A stretch of DNA of 64,000 nucleotides, from positions 2,232,001 through 2,296,000 of the forward strand of contig OY970196.1 in assembly GCA_963708205.1 (NCBI GenBank). The letters are read 5' to 3'. Below the pieces are notes generated by a model. That model did no database searches. It worked only from the letters and a program-made list of their open reading frames with translations, and was not told where the DNA came from. The stretch is from CAVYTF01 sp963708205. GTDB taxonomy: Bacteria; Bacteroidota; Bacteroidia; Chitinophagales; Chitinophagaceae. Made by a program: the position numbers and the translations under genes. This document shows positions 35,619-44,896 of the stretch, piece after piece (the stretch's first letter is position 1; the number at the start of each line of letters is the position of its first letter).

Positions 35619-36974
35619 TTACTTCGCAAGGCTTTGTATCACATCATATTTTGTTACGATGTGGTAATCACCCGTTTCATCTTTTGCAAGCACAGCGCCA
35701 TTTTCTTTATTAATCAAACTTCCTAATCTTTCCACAGGCGTATCAAATGCAACAAGCGGATAAGCAGGCTCCATAACGGTTTCAACAGTTTCATTGCGCA
35801 GCTCATTGTTGCTGAATAATTTTTGAAACAAACCACTTTCACTTAATGCACCTACAATTCCTTTTCCATTCATCACAGGAATATGTTCAATATCATATTG
35901 CTTCATTAATGCAACTGCTTCGGCAACTGTTTGATTAGGTGAAATGCTAACGAGCTTTTTTATTTTGCGTGCATTTACAATGTCTTTAAAAGTTTTCACT
36001 TCCATAAATCCACGCTCGATCATCCATTGATCATTATAAATTTTTGCAACATACCTGCTGCCATGGTCATGAAAAATGCAAACAACAAGATCATCTTTTT
36101 TCAATGTATCTTTTAATTGCATTAATCCCTGCAAACAGCTGCCCGCGCTGTATCCACAAAATAATCCTTCTTCTTTTGCAAGTCTTCGCGCCATGATCGC
36201 TCCATCCTTATCAGTTACCTGTTCAAAATAATCTATCACGTTCATGTCATAATTCTGCGGAACAAAATCTTCTCCGAAACCTTCGCTGATATATGGATGC
36301 ACATAATTCATATCAACTTCCTTTGTTCTAAAATAATGTGTAAGCAAAGAGCCATACACATCAATTGCCCATACCTGAATATTTGGATTTTTTTCTTTTA
36401 AAAACATAGCCGTTCCCGTAACAGTTCCGCCGGTTCCCGCAGTAACAACAAGATGCGTTATTTTGCCTTCGGTCTGTTCCCAAATTTCTGGTCCTGTAGT
36501 TTCGTAATGCGCCAAACGATTGGCGAGATTATCATATTGATTGCATAAATATGAATTAGGAATTTCTTTCTCTAATCTTTTTGCAACAGAATAATAGCTG
36601 CGCGGATCTTCAGGTTCTACATTTGTTGGACACACGATAACTTCTGCGCCAACTGCTTTTAAAATATCTGATTTCTCTTTGCTCTGTTTATCGGTTGTTG
36701 TGAAAATACATTTATATCCTTTAACGCTTGCAGCAAGAGCCAAACCCATGCCTGTATTGCCACTCGTACATTCAATGATCGTGCCGCCTGGTTTTAATCT
36801 GCCTTCCTTTTCTGCCACTTCAACCATTTTTACAGCCATGCGATCTTTGATGGAATTGCCGGGATTAAAATATTCAACCTTTGCAAGAACATTGCACGGT
36901 AAATCTTTGGTGATTTTGTTTAATTTAATTAAAGGCGTATTACCAATTGTTTCCAAAATATTATTGAGCCACAT
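35619..36974 (-). CDS. Cystathionine beta-synthase
   Basis: The 451-residue product joins a fold-type II PLP domain (residues 1-320) to two CBS domains (about 335-451). The Schiff-base lysine is K43 in NPGNSIKDRMAVK; the phosphate loop is TAGTGGTVTGTAMF near 178, and the serine-binding loop is ECTSGNTGMGLALAAS near 68-83. The CBS domains and the GYSAGSCLQGL motif fit cystathionine beta-synthase rather than CysK, so the reaction is homocysteine plus serine to cystathionine. It could also make H2S from cysteine. The gene stands upstream of the TMEM175-like gene. Confidence 0.9.
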   Translation of the reverse strand: MWLNNILETIGNTPLIKLNKITKDLPCNVLAKVEYFNPGNSIKDRMAVKMVEVAEKEGRLKPGGTIIECTSGNTGMGLALAASVKGYKCIFTTTDKQSKEKSDILKAVGAEVIVCPTNVEPEDPRSYYSVAKRLEKEIPNSYLCNQYDNLANRLAHYETTGPEIWEQTEGKITHLVVTAGTGGTVTGTAMFLKEKNPNIQVWAIDVYGSLLTHYFRTKEVDMNYVHPYISEGFGEDFVPQNYDMNVIDYFEQVTDKDGAIMARRLAKEEGLFCGYSAGSCLQGLMQLKDTLKKDDLVVCIFHDHGSRYVAKIYNDQWMIERGFMEVKTFKDIVNARKIKKLVSISPNQTVAEAVALMKQYDIEHIPVMNGKGIVGALSESGLFQKLFSNNELRNETVETVMEPAYPLVAFDTPVERLGSLINKENGAVLAKDETGDYHIVTKYDVIQSLAK

Positions 36975-37087
36975 AAAAATTCTTTATGCAAAAATAACAA
37001 AGCAATTTTTGTAAAGATGAGAATGTCGGATGATAAAAATTATTTGATAAAATATCAATGCTGAAGATTTATAGTTAATTTTGAAGT

Positions 37088-37453
37088 GTGAAAACGCTAA
37101 GTATACTTCTATTGCTGACCTCTATTTTTGTTGCTACCTTTAGCGAAGGTTTGATGGTTGCTTCATTTAATTTAAATCAAAATTTTATTGCAAAAAATCT
37201 TTGCATAAACAGAAACAATCCCAACAGCAAATGTGAAGGACATTGTTATCTTACCAAACAATTAAACAAACAGGAAAAATCTTCTTCCACAAATACTTCC
37301 GCGAAAAATAAAATTCAAATTCAGCTTTTTTTTGGAGCGAAAAGAAAGACAACTAATTACTCAAACAAAACTTTTTTTTGTTATAATATTTTTAGTGAAA
37401 ACTTATTTTCCCAGCAATATCCACAACTAATTTTTCATCCGCCTGCAGCTTAA
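37088..37453 (+). CDS. Small secreted protein with CxxN(R)N-CEGHC motif
   Basis: The 121-residue product, with a GTG start at 37088, has a signal or anchor (MKTLSILLLLTSIFVATFSE) and then FIAKNLCINRNNPNSKCEGH with CYLTKQL. This three-cysteine segment (C at about 38, 48 and 52) is a recurrent feature of unannotated Bacteroidota proteins encoded near metal or redox genes. The remainder is basic and hydrophilic. The next gene encodes an outer-membrane protein starting with CPFCGCGG, and the two probably form one unit. The role is unknown; a metal or redox job is inference. Confidence 0.65.
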   Translation: MKTLSILLLLTSIFVATFSEGLMVASFNLNQNFIAKNLCINRNNPNSKCEGHCYLTKQLNKQEKSSSTNTSAKNKIQIQLFFGAKRKTTNYSNKTFFCYNIFSENLFSQQYPQLIFHPPAA

Positions 37454-37543
37454 CGCTTACTTTTTTCTAATTAATACGTATTGATTTATACAGGTGTAAC
37501 ATGCCTGTTCCTCATTGACTTTATCATTTATAAAAATATTTTT

Positions 37544-38461
37544 ATGAGAAGAGCATTTGTTTTACTCTCGTGTCTTTTTATTATTATGCAAAGCAACGCC
37601 TGCCCTTTTTGCGGATGCGGCGGCGGCAATTTATATATGGGTTTGCTTCCCGATTTTCAGCACCAGTTTTTTGGTGTGCGCTATAATTATTCAGAGTATC
37701 ATACCGTGCTTGCAAATGATACATCACAACACAGCAAAAATTATTACAATACCATCGAGCTTTGGTATGGCATTCATATCAATCCAAAAATGCAAGTGCT
37801 TGTTTTTGCACCATATAATTTAAACAAACAAATTGATGATGATGGCATATCAACAAAAAATGGTTTGGGCGATATCAGCGTGCTAGGCCAATATGAAATA
37901 TTTCATGCAATGCATCTTAAAAAAAATCATTCATTTAATGAACAGCAACTTTGGTTAGGAGGGGGATTAAAATTGCCAACAGGTGTTTTTAATGCGGCTG
38001 TAAACGACAGTACCACTACACTTGCAGATATTAATGCGCAACTCGGCACAGGCAGTGTAGATTTTTTGTTGAATGGTTTGTATAGCGTCAGGATGGGAAA
38101 TTTTGGTTTAAATATTAATGGAAATTATAAGATAAATACAATGCATGATAATATTAAATATGGTAACAAAACCTCGTTCAACGCCATAGCTTATTATCGT
38201 TTGCAATTGAAGAAAAATAACATAAGTCCGAATATTGGTTTTAATTATGAGCATGTTGCTACAAGTACATTAACTGAAGCACTCAAGCAATATGTGCCTT
38301 ATACCGAAAGCCATGTTTTTACCGGCTCTGCGGGAATTGAATATAACATAAAACACTTAGGCATGGGACTTAACGCACAATTGCCGATAGAACAAAATTT
38401 TGCAGGCGGACAAACTCAATTGAAATTGCGTGTGATGGCACATATAACTATAGCAATTTAA
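37544..38461 (+). CDS. Outer-membrane barrel protein with N-terminal CPFCGCGGG motif
   Basis: The 305-residue product begins MRRAFVLLSCLFIIMQSNA, a signal peptide, with CPFCGCGGGNLYMGLLP at the mature start. A barrel-like body follows with strands such as NKQIDDDGISTKNGLGDISV and GLKLPTGVFNAAVNDSTTTL. Similar proteins are annotated as transporters in Bacteroidota and occur with copper or heme-related genes. The start at 37544 places the signal first. A strong terminator follows the stop. The clustered cysteines suggest metal binding, which is inference. Confidence 0.65.
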   Translation: MRRAFVLLSCLFIIMQSNACPFCGCGGGNLYMGLLPDFQHQFFGVRYNYSEYHTVLANDTSQHSKNYYNTIELWYGIHINPKMQVLVFAPYNLNKQIDDDGISTKNGLGDISVLGQYEIFHAMHLKKNHSFNEQQLWLGGGLKLPTGVFNAAVNDSTTTLADINAQLGTGSVDFLLNGLYSVRMGNFGLNINGNYKINTMHDNIKYGNKTSFNAIAYYRLQLKKNNISPNIGFNYEHVATSTLTEALKQYVPYTESHVFTGSAGIEYNIKHLGMGLNAQLPIEQNFAGGQTQLKLRVMAHITIAI

Positions 38462-38477
38462 AAAAATTGGTTAGTTG

Positions 38478-38505
38478 AAATCCCGCCACTGGCGGGATTT
38501 TTTTT
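38478..38505. terminator. Bidirectional hairpin terminator
   Basis: A perfect 10-base stem (AAATCCCGCC with GGCGGGATTT) and a three-base loop ACT are followed by eight T in all. It lies between the barrel gene (plus strand) and the ASCH gene (minus strand), so it can end both. Confidence 0.9.
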
Positions 38506-38560
38506 ATTGAAATACTTTTTTGTGTGATTAATTTATCAGCTATTGAATGGAATGATTGGG

Positions 38561-39007
38561 CTAATTTCTTTCAAAAATCATTTTATCCATTGTTTTAGGT
38601 GTATCCCAAAGTGTGAGCATTCCTTTTGCCGGCACGGGTTTTTTAAATTCCTGCGCCTCTTCAAGTATCCATGCATAGCGACCTTCGGTATAATCTCCAA
38701 ATGCTTTTTCTTCCAGCGTGAGGTTGTTTAGCATTTCATCTGTTGCGTAAGATAGAGCTCCTGTTTTTATTCTTATAATATCTGTGAGTGTCACTTTACC
38801 TATAATCGCACCAAAAGGAAGTTTATAAAAATCCGGCACATATTTTTTAAAAGGATTTTCATTACAAAAAATGCTTCCTGCTTTTCCCATGCTAGCATAT
38901 ATCAATAATTCACCGCGAAATTTTGTGCTCCACGAGCGGGTTTCAATTTTTTTTACGCCCATAACTACAAGCGATGCCCACGGTTGCAAAAGTGACAAAG
39001 CTTTCAT
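38561..39007 (-). CDS. ASCH domain protein
   Basis: The 148-residue product has the ASCH (PUA-like) opening ALSLLQPWASLVVMGVKKIE followed by TRSW at residues 4-27, the RGELLIYAS strand near 31-39, and FGAIIGKVTLTDI near 64-76. ASCH proteins bind RNA or act on modified nucleosides such as N4-acetylcytidine; the longer size here suits the general transcriptional coactivator-like group. The substrate is unknown. Confidence 0.87.
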   Translation of the reverse strand: MKALSLLQPWASLVVMGVKKIETRSWSTKFRGELLIYASMGKAGSIFCNENPFKKYVPDFYKLPFGAIIGKVTLTDIIRIKTGALSYATDEMLNNLTLEEKAFGDYTEGRYAWILEEAQEFKKPVPAKGMLTLWDTPKTMDKMIFERN

Positions 39008-39063
39008 CTTTTCATAAAATTATCTTTACAGGAATTGCTAAATGCTAACCCTGATGTTTAAAC

Positions 39064-39555
39064 TTATCGGACTCCTTTCGCTTGCCTTAATGTTTCAATA
39101 TGAATCTTTTTCATTTTCCATACAGCATGCATTACGCGTGATGTTTGCTCAGCAGTACCTTGCATTAATTCACCTAAAGCCGCAGGCACGATCTGCCATG
39201 CTAAGCCGAACTTATCTTTCAGCCAGCCGCATTCAATTTCTTTGCCGCCTTCACTTAATTTTTCCCAAAAAAAATCAATTTCTTCCTGCGTATCGCAGTT
39301 AACAACAAAAGAAATTGCCTCGGTGAATTTAAAGTTTGGACCTCCGTTAAGCGCCATAAATTTTTGCCTGTTAAGATGAAACATAACTACCATAACAGAG
39401 CCTGTCGGTCCGGGACTATTTTCAGGATAATAAGATACCTGGTCAATGCCTGCATCTTTAAAAACAGAAACATAAAAGTTTACTGCTTCTTCAGCATTGT
39501 TATCAAACCATAAAAATGGCGTTATCTTTTGCAATGTTGTTTGAACTTTTTCCAT
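39064..39555 (-). CDS. VOC/PhnB-like glyoxalase-fold protein
   Basis: The 163-residue product has the 3-demethylubiquinone-9 3-methyltransferase-like (PhnB) VOC domain: ITPFLWFDNNAEEAVNFYVS near 12-31, NSPGPTGSVMVVMFHLNRQK near 46-65, FMALNGGP and the C-terminal GWLKDKFGLAWQIVP near 120-134. The family includes metal-dependent and metal-free members of unknown reaction. The name does not imply methyltransferase activity. It lies 57 bases upstream of the ASCH gene on the same strand. Confidence 0.9.
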   Translation of the reverse strand: MEKVQTTLQKITPFLWFDNNAEEAVNFYVSVFKDAGIDQVSYYPENSPGPTGSVMVVMFHLNRQKFMALNGGPNFKFTEAISFVVNCDTQEEIDFFWEKLSEGGKEIECGWLKDKFGLAWQIVPAALGELMQGTAEQTSRVMHAVWKMKKIHIETLRQAKGVR

Positions 39556-39605
39556 TGGAAATTTTTTTATGTAAAAAATTTTTTATTAAAATATACATCT
39601 GCTCT

Positions 39606-40871
39606 TTACCAAATTCTTTCTGCTGCCTGTTTGCCGCTATCCAGCGCGGCTTCTACTGTTCCGGGGGATTCGCCATTATATATTGCTTCTCCTGCAAAAT
39701 ATAATGTGTCATTAATTGGTTGCATTAATATCTGCAAAGCTTGTTTTGTTTCAGGCATAGCATAACTATAAGCGCCTAAAGCAAATTCATCATTCGTCCA
39801 GTTGTGATAGCAAAATCCAATCAACAACTTTTCAATTTCATCATCAGACATCAAAAATATTTTTGATAAAGAATGCAAACCAAGTTGCAGTATGCTTGCT
39901 TCTGTTTCGTTTTTTAATGCCTCAGCTTTTGGGCCACCAAGCCAGCCTGTTAGCATAGGTTGTTTTGAAGGTTGTTGCGTCCACCAAACTCTGAATATTT
40001 CTTCGCTGAAAATAAACCCAAGATTGCTTTCGTACTTTTCCCAGAAAGCAGTTTTAAATTCAAGCATTATTTTTATTACTGAACCATAACCGATCTGTTT
40101 TGCAGCATTTATATAGGTTGAAATTTTTGGTTGAAAATTTATTGCTGCCTTTGTTTCTTCTTCAACCAAAATTCCTAAAGGCACAGTGATGATGCATCTT
40201 TCAGCGATAAATTTTTTTTTATCAACTGTCGTTATTTTCACCTGTTTATTTTTCCATTCAATATTTTTTACGACAATATTTGTAAAAATTTCAACCCCAT
40301 TTTTTATGCATTCATCTTCCAAATATTTTACGAGATCATTATAGCCATTTGTGATTCTGTATTGCACCTGGTCTTCGTGCAGCCATTCATTTCGCAGCGC
40401 GAATGTGCTTACTTTATTAATATCTGCAAGATCAAAACCTTCTGCATATTGTTGCGCATGTTTGCGAAGTGAATTATATTTTTCATCATTAAAATATTCA
40501 TTCAAAAAGTTAGCGAAGGTCATATCATGTTGCAAGGTTTTCAATTTTTCTTCCAAGTCATTCCAATCATCACCCATCTGATCTTCTTTTATCCATTCAC
40601 CATTTTTTACTGTGCGCATTTTTCCTTTTACTGCATGATAAGGAATGCCTGCATCTTTCAAAAGAGAAAGTGTTATGGGAAGTTTGCCATGCACAAACTC
40701 TGCGCCTGCTTCAACAGGAGCAGAAAAATTATTATCAGCGATAGTAAATATTCGTCCGCCCAATCTTTCGCGGGCTTCCAGCAAAATAATTTGTTTATTC
40801 TTACTACTTAATTCTTTTGCAGCCATTAAACCTGCTGCGCCTGCGCCAACAATAATTATTTTTTCTTTCAT
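39606..40871 (-). CDS. Flavin-containing amine oxidase family protein
   Basis: The 421-residue product has a Rossmann motif IIIVGAGAAGLMAAKELSSK at residues 5-24, LLEARERLGGRIFTI with the GG doublet, EAGAEFVHG, and the C-terminal FAD-binding segment LYFAGEAIYNGESPGTVEAA. This is the monoamine/polyamine oxidase family. The ATG at 40871 is chosen; an in-frame TTG lies six codons upstream. The substrate is unknown and could be a polyamine or an aromatic amine. The gene diverges from the nitroreductase gene. Confidence 0.88.
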   Translation of the reverse strand: MKEKIIIVGAGAAGLMAAKELSSKNKQIILLEARERLGGRIFTIADNNFSAPVEAGAEFVHGKLPITLSLLKDAGIPYHAVKGKMRTVKNGEWIKEDQMGDDWNDLEEKLKTLQHDMTFANFLNEYFNDEKYNSLRKHAQQYAEGFDLADINKVSTFALRNEWLHEDQVQYRITNGYNDLVKYLEDECIKNGVEIFTNIVVKNIEWKNKQVKITTVDKKKFIAERCIITVPLGILVEEETKAAINFQPKISTYINAAKQIGYGSVIKIMLEFKTAFWEKYESNLGFIFSEEIFRVWWTQQPSKQPMLTGWLGGPKAEALKNETEASILQLGLHSLSKIFLMSDDEIEKLLIGFCYHNWTNDEFALGAYSYAMPETKQALQILMQPINDTLYFAGEAIYNGESPGTVEAALDSGKQAAERIW

Positions 40872-40976
40872 AAAATTTATACTTGCCAATTTTTTATATC
40901 ATGCAAAACTCATACTTGGTTTTATCTTTGTGAAGATTGATGCAATGATTTTATTCTCACAAAAATAATTTATGAT

Positions 40977-41468
40977 ATGAACCATGAAGCACCTGTAGAT
41001 CATTCCATTCTTGAGATCATTCGCAAAAGATGGAGTCCGCGTTCTTTCTCAGATAAAAATATTTCGCAAGACGATTTGAATAAAATATTTGAAGCTGCAC
41101 GATGGTCTGCAAGTGCCGGAAATATCCAGCCGTGGAATTATGTTTATGCTTTTAAAGGCACTGAAGGTTTTAAAAAATTATTTGATTGTTTGGATGATGG
41201 CAACCGGAAATGGAATAAAAATGCTGCCGTGCTTATTGCATCCATTGCAAAAAAAACTACCGCAAAAGGTGAACCAAATGATTGGGCGCAACATGATACA
41301 GGCATGGCTGATGCGCATCTTTTGTTGCAGGCAACCTCAATGGATATTTATGCGCATCCGATGGCTGGTTTCTATAAAGAAAAAGTTATTGAGAAGCTTC
41401 AACTGGATGCTGAATATGAACCGATATGTATGATCGCATTGGGTTATCTTGATGTTCCTGAAAATTAG
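40977..41468 (+). CDS. Nitroreductase family protein, truncated by frameshift near C-terminus
   Basis: The 163-residue product has the FMN nitroreductase core: SILEIIRKRWSPRSFSDKNI near 8-28, AARWSASAGNIQPWNYVYAF near 38-58, and HLLLQATSMDIYAHPMAGFY near 111. It ends at GYLDVPEN, but the expected C-terminal tail is encoded right behind in the -1 frame. So a base appears to be missing at about 41465, or the protein is truly shortened by 26 residues. A TATCTTTG -7-like element stands at 40923-40930. The electron acceptor is unknown. Confidence 0.87.
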   Translation: MNHEAPVDHSILEIIRKRWSPRSFSDKNISQDDLNKIFEAARWSASAGNIQPWNYVYAFKGTEGFKKLFDCLDDGNRKWNKNAAVLIASIAKKTTAKGEPNDWAQHDTGMADAHLLLQATSMDIYAHPMAGFYKEKVIEKLQLDAEYEPICMIALGYLDVPEN

Positions 41469-41545
41469 AAGAACCTTACAGAACGCGCGAAACGCTGCCA
41501 AGAAAAAGAAAAAAAATAGAAGAGTTTAGCAAAGAATTGAATTGA
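41465..41545 (+). other. Out-of-frame C-terminal tail of the nitroreductase
   Basis: Reading from TTA at 41465 gives LEEPYRTRETLPRKRKKIEE, then FSKELN and a stop at 41543-41545. It starts where the main frame ends in TAG (41466-41468). The charged, family-like tail shows that the coding region originally went on, and one T lost from the GAAAATTAG run would explain the shift. Confidence 0.75.
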
Positions 41546-41699
41546 AAACATGCTTTAATTTTTCGTAACAGAATGTATTTTTTTGAGAAATCATTTTGAA
41601 ATTTCCATCCATCATAATTTTATATCTGCAGGTTATAAAGTCTTTAATTTTACATCTCGCAATAATAAAATTTATTTTATTTTTTCTAAAATTTCATCA

Positions 41700-42950
41700 A
41701 TGAAAAAAATTGCACTGCTGATCGCTTTTATACCCACACTGCTTTTCGCACAGGATAAAGGTGTTCACTTCACTCAAAATCTTACATGGGAACAAATAAA
41801 AGCAAAGGCGAGAACAGAGCATAAATATATTATGATGGATTGCTACACCACATGGTGTAAATGGTGCAAGTACATGGATAAAAACATTTTCCCGCTTGAC
41901 AGTGTTGCTCAGATTGCCAATTCCAAATTTATTAATGTGCGCGTGCAATTTGATACTTCTTCTGCTGACAGCAAGGAAGGAAAAAACTGGTATATGCTTG
42001 CCCACAACTTTGCTGATAAATACAGCGTGCGTGCATATCCGACATTTTTATTTTTTAATTCAAACGGAGAAATTGTGCAGCGTGCAGTCGGTGCTTCTTT
42101 AAGTTCCAGCGCTTTTGTGCAGGTGCTTACAGATGCACAAAACCCGCAAAAACAATATTATGTATTACTCAGAAAATATAATAATGGCGATAAAGATCCT
42201 GCGTTTTTAAAAATGCTTGCTTTGGCTGCAGATTCACTTTTTGATACAAAAATTGCCAACAAAGTTGCCGAAGAATATATCGTTTCACAGAAAGATCTGT
42301 ACACAAAAGATAATCTTGCTTTCGTTGCGGAATTCACCAAAAGCAGCAAGGACGAAGGTTTCAGCATTATGCTAAACCATGCTGATAAAGTTGATGCAGT
42401 GAGTGGGGAAGGAACGGCAGATAAAATGGTGCAGTCAATTATTTTACATGAAGATGTTTATCCTGTTATTTTTTCTGCGAAAGTAAGCAAGCCACAAGAC
42501 CTTCCTGAGCCTGACTGGACTTCCATTCAAACAAATCTTCAGAAAAAATATCCTGCAAAAGCTGATGAAGTTTTGGCTTATGCAAAAGTTGTTTTTTACG
42601 AACAAAAGCATGACTGGAATAATTTTGCACCCGCTGTTGTTGCTTACATGAAATCTTATGGAAGCAAAGCTACGAGCGAACAGTTGAATGATTTTGCGTG
42701 GAATGTTTTTTTAAATTGTCCTGATATGACCTGTGTTTCGCAGGCATTGGATTGGAGTAAAAAATCTTTTGAAGGCAACAACCAGCCTGAGTTTATGGAT
42801 ACTTATGCAAATATTTTATACAAAATGGGCAGGAAAGATGAAGCAATCAATTGGGAACAAAAAGCAATGGATGCCGCTGCTGCGGGAGATAAAGATGGTT
42901 ACCGGCAAACTATTGATAAGATGAAAAATGGTGAGAAAACCTGGAATTGA
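41700..42950 (+). CDS. Secreted thioredoxin-fold protein with helical repeat domain
   Basis: The 416-residue product starts with a signal peptide (MKKIALLIAFIPTLLFAQ). A thioredoxin domain follows with the active CxxC at C53 and C56 in TTWCKWCKYM and a PTFLFF cis-proline region near 118. From about 150 on it is helical, and the last part (NQPEFMDTYANILYKMGRKD, EAINWEQKAMD) resembles TPR repeats. It is a likely periplasmic thiol reductase or oxidoreductase with a protein-binding arm. The start at 41700 is chosen for the signal peptide. Confidence 0.87.
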   Translation: MKKIALLIAFIPTLLFAQDKGVHFTQNLTWEQIKAKARTEHKYIMMDCYTTWCKWCKYMDKNIFPLDSVAQIANSKFINVRVQFDTSSADSKEGKNWYMLAHNFADKYSVRAYPTFLFFNSNGEIVQRAVGASLSSSAFVQVLTDAQNPQKQYYVLLRKYNNGDKDPAFLKMLALAADSLFDTKIANKVAEEYIVSQKDLYTKDNLAFVAEFTKSSKDEGFSIMLNHADKVDAVSGEGTADKMVQSIILHEDVYPVIFSAKVSKPQDLPEPDWTSIQTNLQKKYPAKADEVLAYAKVVFYEQKHDWNNFAPAVVAYMKSYGSKATSEQLNDFAWNVFLNCPDMTCVSQALDWSKKSFEGNNQPEFMDTYANILYKMGRKDEAINWEQKAMDAAAAGDKDGYRQTIDKMKNGEKTWN

Positions 42951-43005
42951 TTAATGCATGCTGTTCCGCACTTACAGCAAACGAAAATCGGATCTATAAA
43001 TAATG

Positions 43006-43032
43006 AAAGGACTCTCATTGCAGAGTCTTTTT
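43006..43032. terminator. Hairpin terminator between convergent genes
   Basis: A GACTCT/AGAGTC stem with AAAG and TTT flanks and a CATTGC loop is followed by T5. It lies between the thioredoxin gene (plus) and pruA (minus) and may stop both. Confidence 0.8.
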
Positions 43033-43118
43033 CTTTTAATTCTGTATCAGATTGCGCAGAAACTACTAACAAAAACTTTGAAGTTATTCTGCAAAACTTC
43101 GGAACTATTTTAGAAAGA

Positions 43119-44750
43119 TCATTGCTCCTGTATAAAAGGATATCTATAATCTGTCGGCGGATTAAATGTTTCTTTGATTGTTCTGGCACTAAGCCAGCGA
43201 TACAGGTTTAGCATGCTTCCGGCTTTATCATTCGTGCCGCTTGCTCTTGCGCCGCCAAAGGGTTGCTGACCAACCACTGCGCCGGTTGGCTTATCATTAA
43301 TGTAAAAATTACCTGCAGCATTTCTTAATTTATTGGTGGCAAGTAAAATTGCATTGCGGTCACTAGCTATAACCGAACCTGTTAAAGCATACGGTGAAGT
43401 GTTATCAATAATATCAATTATTTCTTCAAATTTATTTTCATCATACACATAAATAGAAAGCAACGGCCCGAAAATTTCTTCGCACATGCTGGCGTATTTC
43501 GGATCGGTTGTTTCGATAATTGTTGGCTCGATAAAATAGCCCTTTGTTTTATCATAATTTCCACCGGCAATTATGTTCGCCTGTTCGTTATTTTTTGCAG
43601 CGTCAATATATTTGGTAATGTTATCAAAAGATTTTTCATCAATAACGGCGTTTATAAAATTGCTGAAGTCTTCCACCGTTCCCATTTTCATTGTCTTCAA
43701 TTCAGCCACTAATTTTTGTTTGATTTCATCTGCAAGATTGGATGGAAGATAGGCGCGTGAAGCAGCGGAACATTTTTGTCCCTGGAATTCAAACGAACCG
43801 CGAGCCAATGCTGTAACAGCAACATCAACATCTGCGCTTTTATCAATCAACACAAAATCTTTTCCGCCAGTTTCACCAACAATGCGCGGATAAGATTTAT
43901 ATTTTGAAACATTTTCACCGATCGTTTTCCACATATTATTGAACACTCCTGTTGAGCCTGTAAAATGTATTCCGCCAAAATCGCGGTGCGCAAAACAAAC
44001 CTTGCCGATGGTTGGTCCATCAACATAAATCAAATTAATAACACCATCCGGAAGTCCGGCTTCTTTCAAAATGCGCATGATCATTTGCGCTGCGAATACC
44101 TGTGTATTCGCGGGTTTCCAAACAACAACATTGCCGCACATGGCAGCGCTAGTTGGCAAATTGCCTGCAATAGCCGTGAAGTTGAAAGGTGTAACGGCAA
44201 GCACAAAACCTTCAAGCGGGCGCCACTCCAAACGGTTGTGCATTCCGGGAGAAGATATTGGTTGATGATTATATATTTCACTTAAAAAATGAACATTGAA
44301 TCGTAAGAAATCAATCAGCTCGCAAGCACTGTCAATCTCTGCCTGGAAAGGATTTTTACTTTGACCAAGCATGGTAGTGCCATTCATGTAAAAGCGATAT
44401 TTAGTAGCCATCAAGTCAGCAGCTTTTAAAAAAATATGTGCACGTTCTTCCCACGGCATTTGCGACCAAGCTGCATGCGCTTTCATAGCGGCATCGATAG
44501 CCATTCGCACATGGCTTTCATCACCTTCATAAAAATATCCAAGTGTGTGCGCAATTTCGTGTGGCGGATGCATCGCCACTTTTTTATTTGTCTTTACTTG
44601 CTCGCTGCCAATAAACATGGGCACTTCAGTCTCTTTGCTTTTTAATTCTTTTAATACTTTTTTCAAAGCTGCTCTTTCAGGAGAATTTGGGGCATATTGT
44701 AAAACCGGTTCGTTCTGTGGTATTGGATAATGAAAATGTCCGAGGCTCAT
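43119..44750 (-). CDS. pruA: L-glutamate gamma-semialdehyde dehydrogenase
   Basis: PruA oxidises pyrroline-5-carboxylate/glutamate semialdehyde to glutamate in proline breakdown. The 543-residue aldehyde dehydrogenase has the catalytic E293 in GETGGKDFV and nucleophile C327 in FEFQGQKCSAASRAY, TPFNFTAIAGNL near 187-198, and HFTGSTGVF near 262-270. Both the length and the GQKCSA motif fit the monofunctional P5C dehydrogenase. A proline dehydrogenase gene is not in the window. It diverges from yidC. Confidence 0.95.
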   Translation of the reverse strand: MSLGHFHYPIPQNEPVLQYAPNSPERAALKKVLKELKSKETEVPMFIGSEQVKTNKKVAMHPPHEIAHTLGYFYEGDESHVRMAIDAAMKAHAAWSQMPWEERAHIFLKAADLMATKYRFYMNGTTMLGQSKNPFQAEIDSACELIDFLRFNVHFLSEIYNHQPISSPGMHNRLEWRPLEGFVLAVTPFNFTAIAGNLPTSAAMCGNVVVWKPANTQVFAAQMIMRILKEAGLPDGVINLIYVDGPTIGKVCFAHRDFGGIHFTGSTGVFNNMWKTIGENVSKYKSYPRIVGETGGKDFVLIDKSADVDVAVTALARGSFEFQGQKCSAASRAYLPSNLADEIKQKLVAELKTMKMGTVEDFSNFINAVIDEKSFDNITKYIDAAKNNEQANIIAGGNYDKTKGYFIEPTIIETTDPKYASMCEEIFGPLLSIYVYDENKFEEIIDIIDNTSPYALTGSVIASDRNAILLATNKLRNAAGNFYINDKPTGAVVGQQPFGGARASGTNDKAGSMLNLYRWLSARTIKETFNPPTDYRYPFIQEQ

Positions 44751-44865
44751 GGCGATGAAAATTTTAAGAGCGCAAATTTAATCAAAATAAATGCAACGCT
44801 TTTGCAGCAGGATTATAGGCAGATAGAATTCAAAAAACTTTCTTAGATCAATAATTGCCGTTCAC

Positions 44866-44873
44866 TACCTTTG
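44866..44873 (+). promoter_or_regulatory. Putative -7 promoter element of yidC
   Basis: TACCTTTG matches the Bacteroidota consensus TAnnTTTG and lies 23 bases before the ATG at 44897. A TTAG stands in the -33 region, which is a weak match to TTTG. Confidence 0.45.
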
Positions 44874-44896
44874 CCGCTCAAAAATTTCTAGTTCTC

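Noticed and set aside
41455..41475. Programmed -1 ribosomal frameshift in the nitroreductase
   Set aside because: The site is not a slippery heptamer with a downstream hairpin, so an indel or error is simpler.
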